From assembly GCA_020851075.1 (NCBI GenBank), contig JADZDL010000168.1, positions 1 to 64,000 on the forward strand: a DNA stretch of 64,000 nucleotides, written 5' to 3'. The position numbers and the translations under genes were made by a program. The notes below the pieces were generated by a model. It searched no databases. It was not told the origin of the DNA and saw nothing but the letters and a program-made list of their open reading frames with translations. Origin of the DNA: Planctomycetota bacterium (GTDB lineage Bacteria > Planctomycetota > UBA1135 > UBA2386). This document shows, one piece after another, positions 29,690 to 36,165 of the stretch (the first letter of the stretch is position 1; every line of letters starts with the position of its first letter).

Positions 29690-30017
29690 GGCGCAAGCTT
29701 GGCTTTTCGATTTTCGGATGCAATCGGAGTTGACCCGTGCCAATCATGTTTCTTTGGCAGAGGACAGCCCTGTTTGGCAATTGCAGAGAGGGGTAATTAG
29801 AGGAATCATGAAAATCGCCGAGATTCCAGTTAAGAACGGTGGCCCTTGGGGATTCTAGGGCGCGCTCCTGTCGCCGGAGTGCAGCCGTTCCCCGAGTTGT
29901 TCGGGCGGCCAGAAACTCGCAACGAACGGAGTGTCGCATGGAAGCTGCGCAGTCACGGGAAGAGAGTTGGGGACACGATCGAGTCCTTGGAGTTGATGGC
30001 CGTGAACAGGGGGCGCT
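29690..30017. other. Intergenic region with a 16-codon ORF
   Basis: Divergent region between the AT-hook-like gene and the Dam-like gene, less GC-rich than its surroundings. At 29808-29858 a 16-codon ORF (MKIAEIPVKNGGPWGF) follows an AGAGGA four bases before its ATG. A leader peptide for the downstream gene is possible but unproven. No hairpin of terminator type is obvious. Confidence 0.3.
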
Positions 30018-31142
30018 ATGAGCTCTACCCCGAACGGACGGGAGGGGCGTATCCGGCCCCTCGTCAAGCGGGAGGATGCCGCCGAGGCTGAGGCGTCGTC
30101 GGGGCAGGTGCTGCCGATCCCTGCGCAACAAGTTGCGCCGGTAACCAGTTCCGGTTCGCTCATGGATCATGAATTGCACTCTCGTGCAGAGGGTGAGCCG
30201 AGCGAGGAATCCCCTGAGCTAGGCCCAGGCGGGGAGGAGTTCGGGCTGGTTGGCAGGCAGCTGCCCGCGTTGGCCGGAAGCGCTGGAGGGGGACTCGTGG
30301 TGCCGTCGAGCGCCCAGATGGAGTTGATGCTGGCCCAGTGCAACGACGCAGAATCCCTGGCGAACCTCGAGAAGGCTGCGGCGGCACTGCAGGCGTTTGC
30401 CAAGCACCACGACGCGATGAAGTCGCAGCTTGCGGAGATCTCGGCATTTCACATGCGAGCACGCCGCAAGCTAGGTGTGCTATTGTCTCAAACGGTCAAG
30501 CATGGCGGAGATAGAGCAAGTTCGCACTGTGCGAACTTGCTCGAAGGAGCCGCGCCGAAGTTCGTTAACAAGGACGCCTCTAGTCGATACCAATTGCTGG
30601 CTGCGATCCCCGAGGATGTGTTCGAGCACTTCCTTCGGGCGAACATCGAGAAAGGCAGGGAATCCAGTTTCCGAAGCGCCCTGCAACTCGCGCACCCGAC
30701 GAACGCGGTGTCGGTCAAGAAGCGCTCCCCCAGAGTGCGCGCTGACGCTGGGGGAATCCCAGCGGCGATTCTGGAGTGTGTAGATCGAGCCCTTGGCGAT
30801 ATTGACATCTGCGTGGGGCCCCGAGTCGTCAAGTGCCGCAAGCACCTCACGTCCGGCATCCTCAAGGAGGGTGACTTGCGCGGGGTGGTGTTCATGGCGG
30901 AGTGTCACGAACCAGGGCGCTGGCTGCCAGTGCTGTTGGCGATGCGGAAGTCGGGCAAGCTTGATCAAATCGCGGTTCTCGTGGGGTTGGAGCCCTGCAG
31001 TGCTTGGTTTCGGGATGCGTTGCGGGGCGCGTGGCAGATCGGCACCTTGCCGGATGCGGCGTGCCTGATTGCGCATCATGGGCGACCGGAGGCGTTTCGG
31101 GCGGTCATGCACGAAATGGGTGGCGTGGCGTTCAGGGCATGA
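30018..31142 (+). CDS. Phage/plasmid-type protein with degenerate Dam-like methyltransferase domain
   Basis: 374 aa. Residues 1-90 are disordered. Residues ~95-235 resemble N-terminal parts of phage and plasmid proteins often joined to an N6-adenine methyltransferase (MRARRKLGVLLSQTVKHGGD, SSRYQLLAAIPEDVFEHFLR). Residues ~250-370 follow the layout of the phage Dam family (PF05869): AILECVDRALGDIDICVGPR, GVVFMAECHEPGRWLPVLLA, IAVLVGLEPCSAWFRDALRG and PDAACLIAHHGRPEAFRAVM. The catalytic NPPY is replaced by the stretch MAECHEP, so methylation activity is unlikely. GGGGG sits upstream of the start codon. The fold assignment is my inference from motif order. A 29-base palindrome lies inside the coding region. 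Base use is less GC-biased than in the chromosomal genes. Confidence 0.65.
   Translation: MSSTPNGREGRIRPLVKREDAAEAEASSGQVLPIPAQQVAPVTSSGSLMDHELHSRAEGEPSEESPELGPGGEEFGLVGRQLPALAGSAGGGLVVPSSAQMELMLAQCNDAESLANLEKAAAALQAFAKHHDAMKSQLAEISAFHMRARRKLGVLLSQTVKHGGDRASSHCANLLEGAAPKFVNKDASSRYQLLAAIPEDVFEHFLRANIEKGRESSFRSALQLAHPTNAVSVKKRSPRVRADAGGIPAAILECVDRALGDIDICVGPRVVKCRKHLTSGILKEGDLRGVVFMAECHEPGRWLPVLLAMRKSGKLDQIAVLVGLEPCSAWFRDALRGAWQIGTLPDAACLIAHHGRPEAFRAVMHEMGGVAFRA
30514..30542. repeat. Perfect 29-base palindrome inside the Dam-like gene
   Basis: Arms GAGCAAGTTCGCAC and GTGCGAACTTGCTC are perfect reverse complements around a single central T. The sequence encodes residues ASSHCANLLE of the Dam-like protein. 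Such perfection is unlikely from codon use alone and suggests a protein-binding site or hairpin. Confidence 0.85.
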
Positions 31143-31180
31143 TGTTGGCAAATCGAAAGCGCTCCCTCTTCGTTCGGACG

Positions 31181-31198
31181 GGGTGGGAATCCCCACCC
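31181..31198 (+). terminator. GC hairpin after the Dam-like gene
   Basis: GGGTGGG and CCCACCC pair across an AATC loop, 39 bases after the stop of the Dam-like gene. There is no T-run beyond TT, so a rho-independent terminator is only possible, not shown. Confidence 0.3.
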
Positions 31199-31264
31199 TT
31201 CTGCACCGAGAAGTGATTCGCGGGTTTCCACCTGCGAGGCCGTTCAGGCCGTTGCATGGGGCTT

Positions 31265-31849
31265 TCAATAGTCGGTCTCGTTACGCAGCATGGCGCACAG
31301 CACGTCGAGTAGGCGATCTGCGACCGATCGGACGGCTACTTCTTCAGCGGAAACGCGGACCTCGCGCCCCATGGCCGCATTCGCTTCGAGCGTTGTGGAA
31401 TCGACGGCCACGGTCTTGCCCCTCACGAGCTTCTTGTCGAAAGCCATTTTCAGAACGAAGGCGAATACCCGCTCGATCAGCTCATTCGGCATGCGCTTGC
31501 GAATCACCGTCAGGCTCGAGTGATCGGGGCTGGACTCCGTTGGCAACAGACCCAGGAAGCTGCGCAATGACATGCTGTCACTGCAGCGCCACACGATCCC
31601 GCGCTGCGAATCGATGCCCTCGAAGTAGCCCACGAACAGCATCCGAAAGAAGACGCCCGGCGGGATACCAAGCCTGCCGCCGTCGCGATGCAGCGGCTCG
31701 CACAGCCCCTACACGTAGGCGTCGAACTTCGCCTCGGCGAGGAGTTTGTTAAGCGCAACGTAGAACGGGTGCCCCGGGGAACGCGGCATGTCTGACGCCG
31801 CAACGAATAGGTCCTTCTGCTTCTCACTTGTCCACTTGCCGCGTGCCAT
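31265..31849 (-). pseudogene. Broken DDE transposase (IS1182/IS5-like)
   Basis: Read from the ATG at 31849 the frame gives MARGKWTSEKQKDLFVAASD and continues to FDAYV, where a TAG at 31711-31709 stops it. The same frame resumes at once as GLCEPLHRDGGRLGIPPGVF, FRMLFVGYFEGIDSQRGIVW and RSFLGLLPTESSPDHSSLTV, and reaches KTVAVDSTTLEANAAMGREV, the first catalytic Asp region. It ends at 31265, well before the remaining DDE residues. It is therefore doubly dead: an internal amber codon and loss of the C-terminal half. The family assignment rests on the spacing of the DSTTLEANAA motif and the N-terminal layout. Confidence 0.8.
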
Positions 31850-31905
31850 GCGGGTATCCTCTGCAGACTTCTGCGTGCAAGCCGTTTCGAGTGGTTGGAC
31901 AAACT

Positions 31906-32004
31906 CGACTTTTCAACGGGCTGCTAAGCCCCTTCGCCTGGCACCCGGTCGCGGTTTACTCGGCCGAAGCTAGACCAAAAGCGACGTTTTGAACGGGCTG
32001 CTAG
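31906..32004. repeat. Two transposon-end-like direct repeats
   Basis: TTCAACGGGCTGCTAA (ending at 31927) and TTGAACGGGCTGCTAG (ending at 32004) are near-identical and both follow a CGAC-TTT-type stretch, 77 bases apart. They lie upstream of the broken transposase gene where a terminal inverted repeat is expected, suggesting two insertion events or a nested insertion. No matching end was found beyond the truncated 3' side. Confidence 0.5.
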
Positions 32005-32084
32005 AAAATTCGCAACTGACGTATTACAATGCCACAGGGCGAACAACCCGCAATTGGGCGGGCCTTGCCGTTTTCGGAATCGCA

Positions 32085-32480
32085 ATGGCATACAAAGGAA
32101 TCGTTACCGCCATAGCAGCTGTCTTGATAGCAGCTGTTTCGCAGGTCCAGTTCTCGGCCGGCTTGGTGGCTGTGTCGTCGCAGCGGCTGGGTGAGATACG
32201 TGTCGGCTTCGACGGGCCTCCCGGTGCTTTCGCCGGTAAGTGCCAGAATTCGGCTTGCAACACGTGTCAAGAGAACTTCCTCCTGGAGGATGGCACCGCC
32301 TTTACCGGATACTGTAACAGCGTCTTCGCTGTGAAAATGTGCGTTTATGAGCCTTCGCAAACCTGCGCTTCGAACGGCGTGCTGCAGAGCTGCAATGAAA
32401 AGTACGAGTGCGACTCGTGCGATCCGCCGACCGGGTGTACAAAAATCGTCGGTAGCTCGTGCAAGACGAAGCAGTGCTAG
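32085..32480 (+). CDS. Secreted cysteine-rich small protein (12 Cys)
   Basis: 131 aa from the ATG at 32085, which opens a good signal peptide (MAYKGIVTAIAAVLIAAVSQ, then VQFSA). The first ~45 mature-side residues are Cys-free. Residues ~53-131 hold twelve cysteines in a dense pattern (GKCQNSACNTCQENF, GYC, KMC, QTC, QSC, YECDSCDPPTGC, SSCKTKQC), with Cys as last residue. An even number, even spacing and export suggest a fully disulfide-bonded extracellular domain. I do not recognise a family; layout and size recall secreted NVEALA-type peptides of Bacteroidetes, which also occur near DUF1573 and MauE genes, but sequence similarity is not claimed. It heads the unusual gene set that includes a C39-like peptidase and a MauE-thioredoxin protein. 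Confidence 0.75.
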   Translation: MAYKGIVTAIAAVLIAAVSQVQFSAGLVAVSSQRLGEIRVGFDGPPGAFAGKCQNSACNTCQENFLLEDGTAFTGYCNSVFAVKMCVYEPSQTCASNGVLQSCNEKYECDSCDPPTGCTKIVGSSCKTKQC

Positions 32481-32492
32481 AGCCTAAGGGTT

Positions 32493-32639
32493 GTGCATGA
32501 ACAAGTGATCAGTTGCGACGAGCGGCCGTTGCCGGTAGTGATGGGTAATTGCGTCTTGGCTTTGGCCGGTGGTGCTCCATCTTCGACAGTATGCCGCGCA
32601 CTGTGCTCACTTGTTGTTGCGAAAGCCCTTACTCCGTGA
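32493..32639 (+). CDS. Candidate double-glycine leader micro-peptide
   Basis: A 48-codon frame runs from a GTG at 32493 (preceded by AAGGG) or from an ATG at 32541 to a TGA at 32637. From the GTG it reads VHEQVISCDERPLPVVMGNC, then VLALAGG, then APSSTVCRALCSLVVAKALT and P. The 27-residue front part ends in Gly-Gly and has hydrophobic residues at -4, -7 and -12 from the cut, as double-glycine leaders do. The remaining 21 residues contain two Cys. It lies between the Cys-rich gene and a gene with a C39 domain, the peptidase class that cuts such leaders. With a non-ATG start and no homologue known to me, this could equally be chance. Confidence 0.25.
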   Translation: MHEQVISCDERPLPVVMGNCVLALAGGAPSSTVCRALCSLVVAKALTP

Positions 32640-32708
32640 GCGTTAGCATCGTAGCTTCCGTTTGAGGTGGGTTCGTGTTCCTCGCGAACCGTCTACAAAA
32701 GAAATGCA

Positions 32709-34334
32709 ATGTCTCTATCATCCGCCTTTGCAGTGGTTTCTCTTGTCCTCGGCCTGAGGGTTGTGGCGCAGCCCCCGCAGGATGCTCCAGATAGACAGGC
32801 GGTAGTAGAGGCCGGCATCAGCGCGCTCGCGGGGCTGTACGACAGACAAATGTCCATGAAGATGGAGGTCATGCGATACTCAGTCAGCGATTGCAGCCCT
32901 TCGGATCTGCCAGAGAGATGGAAACAGAGCTTGCCATGGTTCGCGGAGTCAGAAAGCAGGCCGGAGATAACTTTCTACGAATCATGGAATCGCGGGTGCT
33001 TTGCGGGAGTCTGGATCGCCGACGAGTCAATAGGGCATAGGCCACGGTGGGTCGCTGAGTACTTCGATGGCGTGAAAACCGTGAATGTCAAGTTGGATGG
33101 CAGCAGCGCGATTACTAGGGGCCCAGGCTATCATAACGGCGGAGTGGGAGTTTGGCCTCATGCTATTTGCGGCGTTCTGGGCGCCTCTAACCTCCTGCAG
33201 ATTATTCAAGAAGCTGAGGATCGCGGCGCATTGCTCTTTGTGGGCAACTCCATCGGGCTGAGCCTGCGTGCTACCGACCGTGACGGGGCCGCGTGGGTGG
33301 TCAGTCTGGTGGCGGACCGTGAGTTTCCCCTTGTTGGTTACCAGCAAATTCGGAAAGATGGTCAATTGGGATGTGAGTTTCGGGTTTGCCAGTTTGACGC
33401 GAGCGGATGGCCGGAGCGCGTAACTCGGACGGAGCTCGTTCTTGATAAGCGGGCAGGAGCGGCTCGCGCCAACTACGTTACGACGCACCTTCGCGTCAAG
33501 TTTGTCGGGGGAGCGGTCGTGACTGGCGCGCAAGTATTGGAGGACGCCGAGGACTGTAGGCTGATGTGTTACGGCGCGGAGAACTACGCAACGCCGAAGT
33601 CATACGATCAGCTGCTGGTGGATCAGTGCGTCGTGCTTCGATTGACCTCGCGTGACGAAAGGCGAGTGATCTACGACCCAAGTAATTCTCCAGCCTGGCA
33701 GTACGACGAGTCGCCGTTGCTGAGCAAATGGGAGCAACTTTGTAGTGTCGTCTCGCCGGATGCTTGGCCCAAGGAGGATTGGCCGACAAGAGATGCTGCC
33801 GAGCTGCACAGCGGAAGGCTCAGCACGGAGAAGGGGTGGTGTGGGCAAGCGTGTGTGGCGCTACTGTTAACGCACGAAGGCGTAGCATCGGCCTTTTCCC
33901 GGATGTGTGAGCAACTTCCTTCGAGAGAGGTGGCGCTCTCAGAGTTGTGTTCTGCGGCAGCGCGAATTGGTGTCCCTTTATGCGTGGTAGATGCGAGCCA
34001 GGAACTGTGCGAGACTCTTGACCAGCCGTACATTGTGCACGTCAAGGCCGTGGATGCTAGCGTGGCTGACCACCTTCGAGTGGTGTTCCCCGGCGTTCGG
34101 AGCATTCTCTGGGATTCGCTCAGCCGTCAAATGGTCTACCGACCGTCGTCGGATGCAAAGACCATTATCATCACCCAAGCAAGCATGCATAAGTTGGCGG
34201 TTGCCGCGGAAGAGTATGTCGGTGCGCGGACGCGTGCCGCGGTGTATTGCATATGCAGCGGCGCCATCGCGACTTTTGGCATATGGCTTTGCCGTGTTAG
34301 GCGCAGGGCGCTCGCGCGAGTGGGGACACCATGA
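32709..34334 (+). CDS. C39-like peptidase with N-terminal LolA-like part and C-terminal membrane anchor
   Basis: 541 aa from the ATG at 32709, giving a signal peptide (MSLSSAFAVVSLVLGLRVVA-Q). Residues ~25-300 look like a lipoprotein-carrier-type beta domain (GVWIADESIGHRPRWVAEYF, VVSLVADREFPLVGYQQIRK), a weak call. Residues ~365-490 carry the C39 cysteine peptidase layout: EKGWCGQACVALLLTHEG with Cys378, helices SRMCEQLPSREVALSELCSA and AARIGVPLCVVDAS, then VADHLRVVFPGVRSILWDSL with His455 and Asp469 as the matching triad residues. A final helix (~510-528, AAVYCICSGAIATFGIWLC) and RVRRR tail anchor it with the catalytic part outside the cytoplasm. No ABC transporter part is present, unlike bacteriocin exporters. 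The stop overlaps the DUF1573 start (ATGA). Confidence 0.7.
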   Translation: MSLSSAFAVVSLVLGLRVVAQPPQDAPDRQAVVEAGISALAGLYDRQMSMKMEVMRYSVSDCSPSDLPERWKQSLPWFAESESRPEITFYESWNRGCFAGVWIADESIGHRPRWVAEYFDGVKTVNVKLDGSSAITRGPGYHNGGVGVWPHAICGVLGASNLLQIIQEAEDRGALLFVGNSIGLSLRATDRDGAAWVVSLVADREFPLVGYQQIRKDGQLGCEFRVCQFDASGWPERVTRTELVLDKRAGAARANYVTTHLRVKFVGGAVVTGAQVLEDAEDCRLMCYGAENYATPKSYDQLLVDQCVVLRLTSRDERRVIYDPSNSPAWQYDESPLLSKWEQLCSVVSPDAWPKEDWPTRDAAELHSGRLSTEKGWCGQACVALLLTHEGVASAFSRMCEQLPSREVALSELCSAAARIGVPLCVVDASQELCETLDQPYIVHVKAVDASVADHLRVVFPGVRSILWDSLSRQMVYRPSSDAKTIIITQASMHKLAVAAEEYVGARTRAAVYCICSGAIATFGIWLCRVRRRALARVGTP

Positions 34335-35026
34335 ACGCATTGGGATCGTTGGCAGCACTGGTCGTCTTGATCGCAGGTCCCGGTTGTGGTAGGGCCCTGA
34401 ATTCGAAGATAGTGGTCGAGCCGGCCGACCTTAGTGTTGTCGTTAAAGGCATGGGCAAGCAGGTCGACGAGAGCGTTCGGTTGACCAATAGGGGTACCGC
34501 GCCGGTGACTTGCACGGTGGGGCCGGCGAACTGCGGGTGTCTGATGCTAACGCCTCCTCGAGTGACTCTGCTGCCGGGTCAGAGTGTGCCGATTCAGATT
34601 CGCATAGACTCCAAAGTTGCTGGTGTGCAGACGTACGTGTTCCCGGTACGTGGTGGCGGGGGCGAGGTGTTGGCTGAGGGCCGGGTAAGGCTCAACGTTT
34701 CAGGCGGCCTTCTCTCGAAGCCCCGCGGACGAGCGTCCGTCTACGTAACTGCGCTCAGTAGCGGCTGCGCATTTATTATCGAGTGGCACCGGAGTGGTGG
34801 TGGTGAAGGCGACCAACCGGATGTGCGGTCGACGGGCGGCGTCATCGCGGCGACGCTCAAAGAGCAAAGCACCGTTGCGGGGACAAACGGAAATGTGGTT
34901 ACGGCCTACGAGATATGGGTGTCTCTGTGTGATGGCGCCCAGAAGATGGGCCGCGATGAGCTGATCGTCACTACACCAGATGGGTCGGAAATCAGATTGG
35001 CGTGTGCGGTAACTGTATCCAAATAG
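34331..35026 (+). CDS. DUF1573-domain envelope protein
   Basis: 231 aa. The N-terminus is a signal sequence ending in a weak lipobox (LVVLIAGPGCGR). Residues ~30-125 match DUF1573, an Ig-like domain: KIVVEPADLSVVVKGMGKQV, VRLTNRGTAPVTCTVGPANC, GCLMLTPPRVTLLPGQSVPI. The CGC sequence at about residue 60 is the family's conserved cysteine pair. The C-terminal half (ASVYVTALSSGCAFIIEWHR, DELIVTTPDGSEIRLACAVT) looks like a second Ig-like domain. DUF1573 proteins are envelope proteins of unknown function that often sit beside redox membrane proteins, as here. The start overlaps the C39-like stop by four bases, so the two are translated together. Confidence 0.8.
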   Translation: MNALGSLAALVVLIAGPGCGRALNSKIVVEPADLSVVVKGMGKQVDESVRLTNRGTAPVTCTVGPANCGCLMLTPPRVTLLPGQSVPIQIRIDSKVAGVQTYVFPVRGGGGEVLAEGRVRLNVSGGLLSKPRGRASVYVTALSSGCAFIIEWHRSGGGEGDQPDVRSTGGVIAATLKEQSTVAGTNGNVVTAYEIWVSLCDGAQKMGRDELIVTTPDGSEIRLACAVTVSK

Positions 35027-35059
35027 GGGTATGCAAAACACGGGGACGCAAAGACATGC

Positions 35060-35265
35060 ACTTCATCCCGACCATCAGCACGCGGCAAGCATTGTGGAGA
35101 GCTTCTTCCGTAACTCGATGGCAATCGACTCAGGCGGCCAGCGTCCCGCAGCCCATCCATGCGATCATGGCTACATCGAAGTCCACAACGACGATCCTTA
35201 GGCCAAGCGTCTGTATGAAGGCCGCCGACGATATCCATGAGAACGTCAGCGGCGAACGCGCGTAA
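35060..35265 (+). pseudogene. Decayed IS630-like transposase 3' end
   Basis: Two frames together reproduce the end of an IS630-family transposase: GYIEVHNDDP in one frame (then a TAG) and VCMKAADDIHENV in another, corresponding to the family's HNxDPKPFxWTKxADxIL ending. Upstream, a third-frame stretch IVESFFRNSMAIDS could be the preceding helix. Frameshifts and a stop show that it is not functional. It separates the DUF1573 and MauE genes, which are otherwise expected to be adjacent. Confidence 0.5.
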
Positions 35266-35369
35266 CTCAATAAGGCTTGAACAGTGTGAATCACGCCACT
35301 TTCACGAAGTGTCTAGACATCGGCGCAGCCACTAGGTCGCCTCTTCATCCCGCTGTGCCTGGAACAGTG

Positions 35370-36122
35370 ATGGCTATGAGGGCTTTTGGAGCTAGCGTTA
35401 TTGTCTCTGGCGGAATGGGCTATGGAGGCGTTTGGGCCGCCAGTGGCGTGCATGATATTCGTGCCATGGCCAGCTTGGCGGAAATGTGCTTGGGGGTTTG
35501 GATTTGTCTTGGGCGTAGCTTTCTCGTTCCTCGGATTGCCGCATGCCTAGGCGCCAGTTTGTTTCTATGGCATGTTATTAGCTACAGTCTCGGCCTTAGC
35601 TGTGGTTGTTTTCCCGGGACGCCTCGGGGCTACGCGAGAGTTGTTGGGTTCAGTTTCGCCATGCTAGGACTGGTTGCGGGAATGGCTGTGTGGAAACGTG
35701 GGGTGCTTCTACGCCTCGCACGATGGCCATCGGCCGCTTGTGCAGTCTGCTTGGGTTGCGTGGCTTGCGGATGGTCATGGGTTTCGGGGGGGGCTGCAGG
35801 CGGAGTGCTACGGAAGTTCACGCCTGACCAGGGCAAGGTGCTATTGCTGGTGGCGGATCAGGCCTGTAGCCATTGCTTGGAAGTCTGGCAGTCGATCCAG
35901 GCGAACGGATCGGATGCAGGCGCGGCCTACCGCATAGTCGGCGTGTTCCCCGAGCCAATGGAGGAAGACGCAGTGGCGCCTAAGGATGCGAACATCACTT
36001 GCCTTGTGCGACAGGACTGGTACATGATCCTGGGGGGGGGGCTACCTACGTTTTGGGTCTACGATGGCAAACAATGGACTCTCTCGACGTCGCTGGAGGC
36101 GGCCATGGCGGCGATTCGGTGA
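35370..36122 (+). CDS. MauE/DoxX-like redox membrane protein fused to a thioredoxin-like domain
   Basis: 250 aa from the ATG at 35370; a TTG at 35277 would add 31 residues with no membrane character, so the ATG placed at the first helix was chosen. Four to five membrane helices (~4-25, 32-48, 52-76, 88-108, 113-137) carry the MauE hallmark Cys-Gly-Cys-Phe at 78-81. MauE-type proteins pass electrons across the membrane in disulfide chemistry. After residue ~150 a thioredoxin-like domain follows: GKVLLLVADQACSHCLEVWQ with the active-site CSHC at 166-169, and GLPTFWVYDG with the cis-proline at 226. The fusion suggests one protein that takes electrons from the membrane and hands them to a substrate outside. 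The Cys-rich protein and DUF1573 cysteines nearby are natural candidates, by inference. Confidence 0.75.
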   Translation: MAMRAFGASVIVSGGMGYGGVWAASGVHDIRAMASLAEMCLGVWICLGRSFLVPRIAACLGASLFLWHVISYSLGLSCGCFPGTPRGYARVVGFSFAMLGLVAGMAVWKRGVLLRLARWPSAACAVCLGCVACGWSWVSGGAAGGVLRKFTPDQGKVLLLVADQACSHCLEVWQSIQANGSDAGAAYRIVGVFPEPMEEDAVAPKDANITCLVRQDWYMILGGGLPTFWVYDGKQWTLSTSLEAAMAAIR

Positions 36123-36165
36123 CCATTGGTTCTGGTCTAACGAATTTGCTACGAGGTGTATTGCT

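Noticed and set aside
29846-30091. Small rightward frame (TTG start, 81 codons) before the Dam-like gene
   Set aside because: Part of it (WKLRSHGKRVGDTIESLELM) looks protein-like, but it has no good start or ribosome site and overlaps the next gene; support is too thin.
35002-35265. Rightward frame of 87 codons after the DUF1573 gene
   Set aside because: Its end (KAADDIHENV) reads as the tail of an IS630-like transposase with frameshifts around it, so it is treated as debris, not a gene.
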